From Rhizophagus irregularis (lineage: Eukaryota; Glomeromycota; Glomeromycetes; Glomerales; Glomeraceae): a stretch of 64,000 nucleotides of DNA. The stretch's first letter is position 1; every line of letters begins with the position of its first letter. A program made the translations under genes and the position numbers. The notes below the pieces were generated by a model that searched no databases, was not told where the DNA came from, and worked only from the letters and a program-made list of their open reading frames with translations. Below are positions 45,032 to 56,584 of the stretch, one piece after another. The stretch is taken from contig NC_089431.1 in the NCBI RefSeq assembly GCF_026210795.1, forward strand, positions 5,084,001 to 5,148,000, written 5' to 3'.

Positions 45032-46835
45032 TTAGACATCAATATCGAAATCAATTTCCTTGGTAATATATTCTATATATAAATTAAACAAAATTAGGTT
45101 TATATTATAAAAATAAAAATTACCACTAAAAAGTACATATCAATACTGTATGTTTACTTACTACTACTTTTTAAATTCATCTCAATATCAAGTTCGAGTT
45201 CTATTGTAAGGTAATCTAAAAAAAAGTATCACAAAATTTTATTAAATTAAAATATGAAAGTTAATATGTTATTGAAAAAGTAATTATTACCGTTATTTTC
45301 ATATAACTTTTTTCTTTTAATACTTTGACCTAAATATATTTTTAATTAAAAAAAATAATGATTTACTAAAGTTTATCAATATTTGCAAATAACGAATGTC
45401 ATACCATTGTCATTATTATCTTCAATTAAATCATCTTTAAATCTCCTTTTGACTTTTTCTAAATTAATAGATTGACTTCTTGAACTCATCAAAGACATTG
45501 CAGGATTAATCATGGCGCTTAAAGGTCTGCTCTTATAAATGGCACTCGGATTATTTATTGTTACAGGCCCAATATCTGATGATTTTATTATTTCGGTTGG
45601 ATTATTATTATTGTAATTTCTACATTCCTCCTCATGTATTTTATCGAGTTTATCATATATATTAGTAGCAGATGGTCTTTTTTCCAGATCAGTATGCCAG
45701 CATTCTTCCATTAATTTAATATAGCCTTTAGGTGCATTTGTTACAATAGGTGGTCGTAAACCATCACAAATATCAATAATAAGTTCTGTATCATGATTTC
45801 GATCCCAAAAAGGTCTTCTACCTGTTATTAATTCCCACATAATCATTCCAAAACTATATATATCTGAAGCTTTAGTATATTTTTGTCCTTGAAAAATCTC
45901 TGGTGCCATATAAGGAATAATGCCATAATTCTCATTATCATCCCCAGTTTCAGTTGCAGATTTACTTATACCAAGATCACCTATCGTTATCACACTAGCA
46001 ATATAATTGCATGTATCAACAAAGATATTTCCACTATGAAGATCCCTGTGGACAATATTCGCTCCATGTATTCGAATAAGTCCATTTACCATATTTTTTA
46101 AGTAAATTAGCTTTAATTTCCAGTTAAGATAGTGAAATTTTTTAGTGATGCAATTTATCAAATCACCTGAACGATAATATGGCATGATAATCATTATATC
46201 TTGAGAATTGGGATCTTGAGTAATCCCAAAATACTTGCCAATATTTTTATATCCATTATTGTTTTTAAGTTTTGAAGAATAATCGTAAAATACCTTAAGC
46301 TAATATAAAAAAATCCTTTTTAATCAATTTGTTTACTTTATACAGTACTAAGATTTATCATAATATATATATTTACCTCATTCAGCTCTTTAGATGTGGT
46401 GTTATTAGAATTATTTAGCTTTTTGAGAACGACTGTATAATTTTGTTTACGAATATCTCTTGTATTGCTATAATTAATAACTGGGCCATCAATCCAAGTA
46501 GCCTTATATATTTTACTAAAACCTCCTTCAGCAATAAATTCTACATTCGTGAATTGATCATAAGGAACAAACTCCATTTTCCCATGATTTTTAACAAGAT
46601 TAATTTGCGTATTTCTAATAAAATCATCAATAGTATTGTTTCCACTTGGGTTGTACTTATATACCATCTTAATTTTGTAACAAACATGACATATCTGATG
46701 ACTTTCATCCAAAGGTTTCCTTCTTTTATTACATTTGGTACATTTCTTTTTTTTGTATTTTGATTTAACACTTCTTTTTTCTGGTTGAATCAAAATTTTA
46801 TTATTTGATAATAAATAGTTGATTGGTTGTTCCAT
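45032..46835 (-). CDS. protein kinase-like protein with zinc ribbon, 495 aa, five exons
   Basis: Exons: 46377-46835, 45405-46299, 45291-45329, 45162-45215, 45032-45072; all introns are GT-AG and the total is 1488 nt. A CxxC...CxxC zinc ribbon at Cys32/35/49/52 (CTKCNKRRKP, CHVC) precedes the kinase domain. Glycine-rich loop AEGGFSKIYKATW about 102-114, Lys in VVLKK about 138, catalytic loop HRDLHSGN 237-244, DLG instead of DFG 261-263, PYMAPE about 282-287, and DIYSFGMIMWELITGRRPFW, giving a likely active Ser/Thr or TKL-type kinase. The C-terminus is made from three tiny exons (39, 54 and 41 nt) and is charged: KRKKLYENND, YLTIELELDIEM, YITKEIDFDIDV. These exons were found by matching splice phase and the paralogue at 53518. 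Such kinases are abundant in Rhizophagus; the substrate is unknown. Confidence 0.88.
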
Positions 46836-46952
46836 GCTTTATTATTTTTTTTTTAAAAAAAAAAGAATTTAATTTTTAAATTTCTTAAAGAAAATTGTTG
46901 TCTATTATATACGATTTTTAAATTCAATAGAATTCAATTTTCGAACTTTTAT

Positions 46953-47605
46953 GCAATTCCTAGAAGTTTCTAATGAAGAATTATAATTTTCTTAGAAAGA
47001 ATTCCATAACGTACAAAGAATTCTATAGTATTGCATGTAATGATGTGCAATAATATGCCGACTATATTTTTATTTAAGAATAATATTGTGCGATATTTTT
47101 TTGCACTTTATAGAAGCTCCTAATGGAGAATTATAATTTTCTCGGAAAGAATTCCATATCATGCAAAGAATTCTATAGTATTGCATATAGTGATGTGCAA
47201 ATACAGTCAAACCTCTATGTACCGATCCCCGGTGTACCGATAATTTCCTGTACTGATAATCCCGTTTCACGTATAATAAAAAAACCGCGTTGTATCGATA
47301 TTCGGATATTGTAATTTTGTGATATAGTAACATATATTAAGATGTACCGATATTTTAGCTACACTCTTGCGGTTTACTTTGCCGAAATTCGGTTATAATG
47401 GCCCATTAATCGAGTGGCATTTGCTCCGCATTGTGAGTTACTCGTAATATATCCAATGTATTGATATTTTTTTCCAACGGTATCAAGATCCGACGTGTCC
47501 GTTAATCTTGATAATAGACGTGATTTACAATATGAACCTCATCGGTACATAGAAGTTTTACTGTAATATGACTGATTATATTTTAATTTTGCACTTTATT
47601 CAAAT
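46953..47605. repeat. local duplication upstream of the kinase, one copy holding a MITE
   Basis: 46953-47081 (CTAGAAGTTTCTAATG, AGAATTCTATAGTATTGCAT, GATGTGCAATAATATG) is repeated at about 47103-47203 plus 47564-47605. Only the second copy contains the element at 47204-47563. The duplicated block is within 120 bp of the kinase start codon, so it may be promoter DNA. Confidence 0.8.
47204..47563. mobile_element. pogo/Tigger-like MITE, 360 bp, TA target site
   Basis: Ends CAGTCAAACCTCTATGTACC on the left and CAGTAAAACTTCTATGTACC read from the right, both continuing GAT, with TA on each side (47202-47203, 47564-47565). The interior has more CGATAT/GTACCGAT words and no transposase. The neighbouring duplicate without the element gives an empty-site comparison (GTGCAA-TAATATG), which fixes the boundaries. 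Confidence 0.88.
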
Positions 47606-48884
47606 AAATAGTTAGTGTTAGAAACCATAATGAAGATAATTTAAATATTGTAAATATTGTTTATAATTGTGCAAATAAAAACGAAAAAAAAAATTCTTGG
47701 TTTTGTTTTTTATTCGTTATTTTCAAATTATTAATAAGATTTAAGATTCAAACTCAAGTAAATCTATATAACTAAAAAAAATACATAAAAAAATCGTAAC
47801 TTTTAGACTAGAATGTATAAATAGTTTTGAATATATTTTGCGCCTAATCTACTCCATGTTAACGTAAGTTTTTTTTTTTGCTCTATTTTCTAGACTGTAA
47901 GTTTTCCGAATTGCAGATCATCAATATTGTTACCGAAATTAGATCATTTGTTGTTGATTATTAATTTTAATTATATAATTAATAGAGAATTATATTCTTT
48001 TTGGTTAGATCATCGAGGTGGTCAGATCGGTTATATTTTTTTATAGTGTAATGCCGTAACTTACCTAGTAAATTTATTAATTGTGGGGCGCAGTATTACA
48101 TTTAAAATTAGTATATAAATTTATAGTAGTTTAAAATTGTATTTTAATTGGTCCGGAATGACATTAATAAACTACCAACCAATAGGATATTGGTCCGCAA
48201 TGACGTTAAACTATGAAACAAAAGAAGAAAGGATTAACGTCCGCGATGGCAAAAGTATCATTCTTGATAGACATGAGGTATTGTTCTTGATAGACTTTAC
48301 TGTAAAATATATTATGCATATCAAGATTCTCCTGCGATGACGTTAAACTAATGAATGAAAAGTCAAGTGACTAAATATCAGGTGACTAATTTGTAGATCA
48401 TGACGACATGACGTTAAGGATAATTAATTATCAAGAATATGACTAATTTTGCAGATCAAAGTGTAAAAATGAAATTCGCAGATCAAAATGGAAAGTTGGT
48501 GAAAATAATGGACATTGTTTGGATAAAGTAGAACAACATTTTTGTTGATGGAAAATTATTTATTTTTGAGCAACACTTTTTAACACTTAAAAATTTCGAG
48601 ACACAGAGGGATAATCCAGTGGATATTACCATATACGAATAAACATAAATAGGGGACGATTTTGACTTTAAAATTAGGTTGCGAATTTGTTTGGAAAATA
48701 AGGATAAAAGTTTAACCATTATTTAATATTATTAAACCAAGCATATTATTGTATTTATTTTTATTATTAATAAAGTTAATAAAGTATTATTTTGTCTATG
48801 GTTGCAACGTGACTTATCACGGGCAAAGGTATTACAATAGACTACATTTTTTTTACGTAATTTTTTTTATAAATATTTTTTCCC
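47606..48884. other. intergenic, nothing firmly recognised
   Basis: AT-rich. ATGACGTTAAACTA recurs at about 48200 and 48338 with TGACATTAATAAACTA near 48160, a probable small repeat. No gene. Confidence 0.4.
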
Positions 48885-49020
48885 TTATGACTTTTTTTTT
48901 GTTATTTGATTTTTTTTATTTAATTTTTATTTATAACACTTTTTTGCTATTTGATTTAATTTTTTTTTATCACTTTTTTTGTTATTTGATTTTTTTTATA
49001 ATACTTTTTGACTTTTTTCG
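48885..49020. repeat. T-rich tandem repeat
   Basis: Repeated units of the kind CTTTTTTTGTTATTTGATTT, four or so copies, strongly T-biased on the plus strand. Non-coding. Confidence 0.6.
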
Positions 49021-49459
49021 ATTATAAAAATTATTTGATAAACGTTATTATTATTTTTTTTTTAATAAAAATACTCTTTTTTTTTTACATAAATTTTTTT
49101 ATAAAATAATAAGAAATACTTATAAAAATTTATAATTAATTATAAAAATATTTGTTTTTATTGATAATTATTTTTTTACAATTCCTTAATTAATACAAAT
49201 TTCATTCTACACTTAAACGTCAAATCTTTAATATAATTAACTACATTATTGTAAATATAATCGGGAATTGCTAAACGTCGCATGGGCAATTGTCCCTGGG
49301 TTTTTTTAAATATGTTACATGATGTACAATATATAAAGAGTAAAATTTATTAAAAATTTTATCGCAAAGATCTACTTTAAAAAAAAAATATTTTTTTTTG
49401 CAAACATATTTATCCAAAATAATCTTGTCTAATAAAATTTTATTTGTAAATTTAAAAAA
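49021..49459. other. low-complexity AT DNA
   Basis: A/T runs with no gene. The long minus-strand frame at 49271-50014 that enters here translates to Phe/Leu/Ser/Ile-rich low complexity and is not accepted as a gene. Confidence 0.5.
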
Positions 49460-50200
49460 AAAGATGCTAATAAAAAATGAAATAACAATGGAGTAATGAG
49501 ATAATAGAAGATGAAAGAGAGTTAAAAAGAGTAATGAGAAGTGATAGGAAGCAAAAAGGAGAAATTGGACATGATGGAAGATGAAGAGGAGTAATAGAAA
49601 TATGAAAAGAAGTGATGGGAGACAAAAAGAAGTGATGGGAAGATGAAAAGATGTAATAGAAAATAATGGGAGACGAATAATGAGAAGTAATATGAGGTGG
49701 AAAATGATGAGATAAAAAAATAAAAAAATGATCATGATAGGAGGTTGGGGAGCAAAAGATAATGATAGGAAACCAAGTAAAAAAAACCATAAAGTAAAAA
49801 AAATGAGGTTAGTAAGAAACGAAATATAAGATGGAAACAAAATAAAAATAAATAAATAAAAAATAAAAAACATACCTTTATTAATTGTAGAACCGAAAGA
49901 ACTAAAAGATCTAAAAATATGAAATAAAATTAGTGAATAACGAAATATGAAACAGAAACAAAATAAAAAAAAATAAAAATAAGAAACAGAAACGAAATTT
50001 AAAGTGAAAAACAACTGAACCTTAATTGCAGAACCGGAAGGACTAAAAGACCTAAAAATAATGAAATAGAGTTATTAAGAAACAAAGTGTAAGGATGTAA
50101 GTTAGAAATAAAATAAAAAGAAAAAAAGAAAAATACCTCGAGACCGAAATAACTGAGAAAACGAACCTTGAACCTATAATGAAAATAAGATTTGATAAAC
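49460..50200 (-). other. purine-rich tract with candidate micro-exons (minus strand)
   Basis: The plus strand is almost all purine over about 740 bp (so the minus-strand transcript would be C/T-rich). On the minus strand three short segments lie between T-rich acceptors and GT donors: 50137-50173 (37 nt), 50021-50051 (31 nt, donor GTTCAG) and 49876-49910 (35 nt, donor GTATGT). The last two are clear duplicates (CTTTTAGTCCTTCCGGTTCT and CTTTTAGTTCTTTCGGTTCT). The common core resembles that in the plus-strand exons at 30944 and 31041. The product is unknown; exon status is inferred from splice motifs and repetition. Confidence 0.45.
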
Positions 50201-51260
50201 AAATAAATATGACAAATTCAGGCGATGTTTACCAATTCCCAATATAATTTATATCATTCTAATATTATAATTATAACTTAGTACATATTATTTTGTTAAT
50301 TAATTATTACCTATATTAAATTCCTAATTATAAATAAAAACTACTGTAACCATCTTTAATTTATTTAGTAGTATTACATTATAATACTAAAATTTTCTAT
50401 TTAAGTGCGGAGTAACGGGTGACTGCTAGTATTTACTGCATTAAGTATTAATTTATTAATAATAATGACAATATTACTACATATTTAAAAATCATTTACA
50501 AGTTGTCTTGCTATTATCAATTCAACATGGAATACTGTAATTGCCTCTTTTTTATCACATAATAATCTAACATATACAATTCCTTCAGTACTGCATTTTT
50601 ATTTTATTTTTATTATAAAATAATTAAGTTAATTAAATCTTTTAAGAAAATATTTTTCTTTTTTTTAAAAAAAAAAAGTTCATGCGACATGCGACGTTAA
50701 TTTTTTCAATTCGGCATAATTTGATGTTTTTTTTTCATAGTCGAATTTTGCATCGAATAAATCAAGTCCTTAGAATACATTATAATCAACATCACTGTTA
50801 TATACTCGGATTTTATTTTTAATATTTTAATCAATAGTTTGAGGGAAATTAGAGATTTTCCAAGAAAAATGGAGGGATCGACTTGAACTTTCCATACTCG
50901 TTATTAATAAATTTGAAAAAAAATAATGGGAATAACCAAGTAACCGAAGAATTTAGATTGTAGCTTAATAAAGCATAAATACTAGCATATCTTCAAGAAT
51001 TTATAACAGGTATTTAACTATTTATTATTTAACCCCTGAATGTTGATCTTTCGTGTGAAACATTATTTGCATCACAATCGGCGCATATCGCACAAATCGT
51101 CCGGTCGGCGTTTGTTTTGTATTTTTTTCCCTTTCCCTTTCTCTCTTTTTTTTAAGAAAAAAAATTATTTTAACATTGTATTAAATAATATTCAAAATTT
51201 ACCCTTTTAAAAAAATTTTAATTATAAAAGATTTATTCTAAACATTTTTTTATATAAAGA
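50201..51260. other. intergenic and F-box gene upstream region
   Basis: AT-rich, nothing coding. A C/T tract (about 51120-51155, CCCTTTCCCTTTCTCTC) lies about 110 nt before the F-box ATG and may be part of its promoter. Confidence 0.45.
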
Positions 51261-52742
51261 ATGTCAAAACACAATGAAGATGTTCTTTTCTTAATATTTG
51301 AAGAATTAAAAGATGATTCGAAATCACTCTTTTCATGCCTAATGGTCAATAGACTTTGGTGTAAAACTGTGATTCCAATTTTATGGAAGAATCCTTGGTG
51401 TTATGATATCAATTATAGTAATAAAAATTATTTATTTGCAATTATTGTTTCTTATTTATCCGATGATATTAAAGAATCTTTAACAAGACAAGGAATTCAA
51501 TTACCGACTGTTTCATTTCAACTACTTTTGTTCGATTATTTATCTTATTGTAAAAGTATTGATGTAAATACTATAAGTATTATAACTTCTATTGGAACAC
51601 CTTTAACTTATAATCGATTTATTTTAGAACAAGAATGTTTTATCCTCTTTATGAAGAAATTTTCAGAGTTAAAGTATTTGGATATGAGATTAATTGAACA
51701 TCAAATATTTTATTTTCCAGAAGCTAAGTTTCGTTTTGAATCACTTTGTGAATTATTGTGTGACACTTCAATAGATTCTTCATATTTTTATGGATTGGCA
51801 TGGTTATGTCATTGCATACAGAAACTCATCATTGATAATGTAGAACCAAAAAATTATCATGGGATTGCTAAATTAATTGGAGTTCAGAAAAATTTAAAGT
51901 ATTTTGAATGGAGAGATGATCATGATTTATATTTTCCTGGTCCAAATCAAGATTCTTACAAAGAGATTTTTCTTGCATTAGAAAATAAGGGTCATACTAT
52001 CAATCATTTAAAATTATTCTTTTTATATAGGTATGATTCGTTACAAATGGTACTCCCAAAACTTCATAAATTAAAATCATTAGCAATTAATATTGAGCCT
52101 TTTAGTATAGATCAATTAAAATTATGCGTTTATCGTGATCTTGAGATTTTTAGAATAGGTTATTATGAATTAAAAGAAGCTTCTATTATAATTGAAAATA
52201 GTGGAGGTCATTTAAAGAAAATTTTTTTAGAATCTTCTTATGAACTTGATGATGTTATAGATGATTTTAATGATGATTCCCTCATTTTTATTCGTAAGGT
52301 TTATGAAAATTGTCTTTCAATTGAATATTTATCTCTTGTATTTCCACCATCAAAACATCATTTTAATGAATTTGAAAGATTATTAAAAACTTGTAAAAAT
52401 TTGAAATCATTATTATTAGTTATAAGATATATGGATGATGTAGAAACTGATGAATTACTTTTAAAAAATGGTGAAGATTTATTAAGATTATTAATTAGAT
52501 CAGCTCCAATTAATTTAAGAGAGATTAGATTTCTTTATGATGTTAAATTTTCTTTAAAAGCATTAGAAGAATTTTTTGAAAAATGGAGAGGTAGACCTTC
52601 ACTTACTATATTTACTTATAGGTCTATTTATAAAGAAAGTTCATATAAAGAGTTGATTAATACATATAAAAATGATGGAATAATTAAAGATTTTAAATGT
52701 GAATCCTTTTATACTGTATTAGGTACGGATTTTAATATGTGA
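51261..52742 (+). CDS. F-box protein with LRR-like body, 493 aa
   Basis: Single exon with ATG at 51261. The N-terminus (residues about 5-45, DVLFLIFEELKDDSKSLFSC followed by LMVNRLWCKTVIPILWKNPW) is a typical F-box, which binds Skp1 and recruits substrates to SCF ubiquitin ligases. The rest is Leu/Ile-rich with periodic LKYLDMRL, LQKLIIDNV, LKYFEW, LKLFFLY, LKSLAINI, CLSIEYLSL and LKSLLLVI segments about 25-45 residues apart, as in degenerate leucine-rich repeats of the substrate-binding region. The start is supported by the immediate F-box. F-box proteins of this plan are numerous in Rhizophagus. The frame is intact and no intron is needed. The target is unknown. Confidence 0.92.
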   Translation: MSKHNEDVLFLIFEELKDDSKSLFSCLMVNRLWCKTVIPILWKNPWCYDINYSNKNYLFAIIVSYLSDDIKESLTRQGIQLPTVSFQLLLFDYLSYCKSIDVNTISIITSIGTPLTYNRFILEQECFILFMKKFSELKYLDMRLIEHQIFYFPEAKFRFESLCELLCDTSIDSSYFYGLAWLCHCIQKLIIDNVEPKNYHGIAKLIGVQKNLKYFEWRDDHDLYFPGPNQDSYKEIFLALENKGHTINHLKLFFLYRYDSLQMVLPKLHKLKSLAINIEPFSIDQLKLCVYRDLEIFRIGYYELKEASIIIENSGGHLKKIFLESSYELDDVIDDFNDDSLIFIRKVYENCLSIEYLSLVFPPSKHHFNEFERLLKTCKNLKSLLLVIRYMDDVETDELLLKNGEDLLRLLIRSAPINLREIRFLYDVKFSLKALEEFFEKWRGRPSLTIFTYRSIYKESSYKELINTYKNDGIIKDFKCESFYTVLGTDFNM

Positions 52743-53517
52743 GTGAATATTATGTTTTCATATTTTTTTTTTTATAATGTTGGAAATTTTATAATTATAT
52801 TGGGGAATAATCATTTTATAATAATGATGTATTTCATTTAACTATTAAATACGAAATATAATAAATGAAAATAAACTTTATAAGTGATGCGATTAATTTT
52901 CACATGTACAGTAGCTTATTAATAAACGGACGTTGGTAATGATATTGGTAATGATGTAGCGTATCATACATACATACCATTGTAAATAATAAGTAAACCC
53001 TAATTCAAAAGAATTTTGATAGATATCGCATGATATGAGAAACAATTAAATATTAAAAAATCATCATTTATCAGGACGGAAATAATATTGAATGAGCTCG
53101 TTTTAGCAACAATCAAACACTAAATATTAGACGCTATACTTCGTTTAAATAACTTTGCTAAAATGTGATTGCATCTCAGTCTATTGATTTTATATACTTT
53201 CAGTTCATTTAGCACGTATCTGTCAATATAACGATATGTCATCATCAATACAAAATCAAAAATAATCATTGAATTGTTAAAATAACTATTGCTTAAAATA
53301 TTACAAAGCATAAAATGAGTTGATTATTTGATTTTTATTGGGTAAATAAATGATGTTTATTTAAAATATACTATTTAATAAATTATTTCATATTTACAGA
53401 ATGTACATACTTAATAATGCTTTAAAAATATTTTTAAAAAAATAAAAATTTTAACCTAAAAATTTCAGATAATTTACTGCCAATATAAGTAATATCCCAC
53501 TATATACGAAATTAAAT
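52743..53517. other. intergenic, nothing recognised
   Basis: AT-rich spacer between the F-box gene and the kinase 3' end. The small frame at 53120-53311 (minus) has no support. Confidence 0.45.
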
Positions 53518-55503
53518 TCAAAGATTAATATCAAAATCATTTTCTATGGTAATATATTCTATATATAAATTAAAAATTAATTAGAATCTGATAAATTTAC
53601 CGTGTATATTATACGACAAATTTCCTACCATTATTATTAATTTTCACATCAATGTCAAATTCGAATTCTTTTGAAAGGTAATCTAAAGACAACATATTAA
53701 ATTTAATTAAATAATAATTATGAAATCAATACATTCTTGAATTAAAAAATGTTATTACCATTATTTTCATTTTCAACCAATTTTTTTCTCTTAATGAAAT
53801 GGCCTAAATATATTTTTAAGTTAATACAGTAATTAATCTTTTAAGCCCTATTGGTTTTATTATCAAGAAAGTTAATTTATATCATACCATTATCAATTAA
53901 ATCATTTTCATATTTTCTTTTACCTTCAAAAGGAATAATATACAGTCATTAATATTTACATAAATTGACAAAAAATAAATTATAAGTAATTACCAGTAGG
54001 TCCCATGTTATTTTTCTGATAATAATTAAATTGTTCTAAATAATTAATCAGGGTAAATACTGTGTATAGCATATTTAAACAAAACCTTATATTTATTTTA
54101 CCTAAATTAATAGATTGACTTCTTGAAATCCTTAAAGACATTGCAGATTGAATCATGTCGCTTAAATTTCTGCTCTTATAAATTGCATTTGGATTATTTT
54201 TTGGTACAGGTCCGATATCTGATGATTTAATAATTTCAGTTGAATCATTATTATTGTAATTTTCCAACTCCTCCTCAATTATTTCATTAACCCTGTCAAA
54301 TATATCAGTAGCCAATGGTCTTCTTTTTGGATCGGAATGCCAACATTCTTTCATTAATTCAATATAACCGTTAGGTGCATTTGTTACAATAGGTGGTCGT
54401 AAACCATCAAAAATTTCAATAATAAGTTCTGTATCATGATTTCGATCCCAAAAAGGTCTTCTACCTGTCATTAACTCCCACATAATCATTCCAAAACTAT
54501 ATATATCTGAAGCTTTAGTATACTCTCGTCCTTGAAAAATCTCCGGAGCCATATATGGAATAATTCCATAATTTTCATTACATGAAGAATCAGTTGCAGA
54601 TTTACTTATACCCAAATCACCTATTGTTACTTCATCAATAAAATAAATATCTTTTTTACCAAAAAATATATTTCCACTGTGGAAATCCCTATGGATAATA
54701 TTTACATCATGTATGTTGGCGAGTCCAACTATTATTTTTTTCAAGTTCACCAACTTCCCATGCCAATTAATATTATAAAAACCATTAGTTATATAATTGA
54801 TCAAATCACCTGAATCATAATATGGCATGATAATCATTATATCTTGAGAATTAGGATCCTGAGTAATTCCGAAATATTTGCATACATAATTTCCACCATC
54901 ATACTTGTACCACTTCCTTTTGAATTTTGCGGAATAATTATAAAATACCTTGAGCTAGAATAAAAAAAAATTTAGTGATAATTTATTTATTTAAAAATTG
55001 GGCTTCATTGATTTAAATAGAATATTTACCTCGTTCAACTCTTTAGATGTGATATAATTAGAATTATTGAGTTTTTTGAGAACAACTGTATAATTACCCT
55101 CACGAGCGCTACTTTTAATATTCCAACTTAAAAGTGGACCATTAATCCAAGTGGCTTTATAAACTTTACTAAATCCTCCTTCAGCAAGAAATTCTATGTC
55201 TTTAAATTGGTCATAAGAAACAAATTCCATTTTTCCTGCGCCTTTAACTAGACTAATTTGAGTATTTCTGATAAAATCATCAATAACTTTGTTTCTACTT
55301 TTTTTCATCTCATATGACATTACTTTGTAACAAACATGACAAATCTGGTGACTTTTATCTAAAGGTTTTCTTCTTTTATTGCATTCATTACATTTACTTT
55401 TTTTGTATTTTGATTTAATAATGTCTTGTGTAGGTTGAATTGAAGAGGTATTATTTGATAATTTAAAATCAATTTTACATTTATAATTGGTTGTTCGTTC
55501 CAT
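53518..55503 (-). CDS. protein kinase-like protein with zinc ribbon, 500 aa, six exons
   Basis: Exons: 55030-55503, 54102-54954, 53888-53923, 53759-53803, 53629-53682, 53518-53558; total 1503 nt. Zinc ribbon Cys38/41/55/58 (CNECNKRRKP, CHVC), glycine-rich loop LAEGGFSKVYKATW, VVLKK, HRDFHSGN (HRDL in the paralogue), DLGISKSA, PYMAPE and SFGMIMWELMTGRRPFW are all present, so it is probably active. Compared with the gene at 45032, an extra intron (53924-54101) follows SQSINLG. Reading through it gives a hydrophobic run and a stop, so I take it as intronic. The tail exons of 36, 45, 54 and 41 nt match the paralogue in phase and end YITIENDFDINL. The spacer DNA between the two kinases is unrelated, so this is an old duplication. 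Confidence 0.88.
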
Positions 55504-55815
55504 TTTTTTTTTTTTAAAAAAAAATTAACTGTTTAGTTTGAGTCAAGAAAACTGTCTATATATATACATTTTTTTAAAAATTTAATTGTTATACAAGGAA
55601 TTCTTTTTTCGAATTCTATTATTCTATACATAATTCCTAATAAATTTCTAGAAATCTTTATTAGAAATATGATTTTCTAAGAAATCTTCTGTGACATGCA
55701 AAGAATTATTATTTCTACCGATAGTGACATTCTAGAAGCTTCTGATTACTTAATTAGAATTTGGAAGTGGAATTGGAAGAATTGGAACTTCCAATCTTCC
55801 AGTATTACGTGATAC
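55504..55815. other. kinase upstream region
   Basis: A TATATATATA run lies about 50 nt before the ATG at 55503. AATTCCTA, TTCTAGAA and ACATGCAAAGAATT words resemble those upstream of the kinase at 46835, so both genes keep related 5' flanks. Confidence 0.45.
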
Positions 55816-55958
55816 TAGAGGTTGGAACCGGTTATAAATTCAATATATGAAACCGGGTTTAACCGAAAATATAACCGGTTATTCCGAACTTATTTATAAT
55901 CACGTGCTATAGAGATAATATAACCGGTTTTTGAAAATAAAACCGGTTCCAACCTCTA
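55816..55958. mobile_element. hAT-type MITE, 143 bp, with 8-bp target duplication
   Basis: Inverted ends TAGAGGTTGGAACCGGTT, with a perfect 8-bp repeat CGTGATAC at 55808-55815 and 55959-55966. The interior holds further AACCGGTT words and no frame. The perfect target repeat and near-perfect ends point to a recent insertion. Confidence 0.9.
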
Positions 55959-55966
55959 CGTGATAC

Positions 55967-56461
55967 CGCATGTAACATACAATTAATTGTAGATCTGTTT
56001 ATAGCATTCTAATTCATTCTATATTTTGTTATGCATCCTTGTTTGAAACTACAAAAAATAAAAATCAAGTTCTTTGTTACTTAAATTATAAATAGTCAAA
56101 TGATTATAACCTACCTACCTATACTATATAATAATTATTTTTGTATGTAACTGCAACGCGTTTAAACTAATCTGTATAAATATTTTTGTATTGTGTTACA
56201 TAGTCACGTTATTCACCATTATCGGGTTATATATGTAATCAAATATCAAATAACTTACGGATTTTACTTGCAAAGCAACGGTTAACAGCTAGTATATTAT
56301 TTATGTTACACATATAAAAACTAATAAATAACTTTCATAAATATGTACTGAACTTTTACTTAAAGATGCAAAATTGTTACGCATATTTTAGAATTTAATA
56401 AATAACAAGCTAAATGAATAAATATTAATTACTTTAATTATTACGTTATGACATTCCGTTT
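55967..56461. other. intergenic, nothing recognised
   Basis: AT-rich spacer between two MITEs. Confidence 0.4.
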
Positions 56462-56584
56462 TAGGGATGGTAACGGTCACGGTTTTTAACCGGTCATGAC
56501 CGGTTATGACCGTGACCGATATCGGTCGGTCAAAGGCTTCTGACCGACCGTTTAACCGACCGTGACCGACCGTTGCCATCCCTA
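56462..56584. mobile_element. hAT-type mini-MITE, 123 bp
   Basis: Inverted ends TAGGGATGGTAACGGTCACG and TAGGGATGGCAACGGTCGGT; almost the whole element is GACCG/CGGTC words. The flanking 8-mers TTCCGTTT and TTCCGTCC agree at 6 of 8 positions, fitting an old target duplication. It is the same family as the left end at 36404. Confidence 0.8.

Noticed and set aside
48749-49027. 92-codon Phe-rich plus-strand frame
   Set aside because: Translation of the T-rich tandem repeat.
49467-49790. Second overlapping minus-strand frame
   Set aside because: Same purine-rich tract read in another frame; His/Phe/Ser low complexity.
49271-50014. Long minus-strand open frame of 247 codons
   Set aside because: The translation is Phe/Leu/Ser/Ile-rich low complexity produced by a purine-biased plus strand; no domain, and it overlaps the candidate splice sites.
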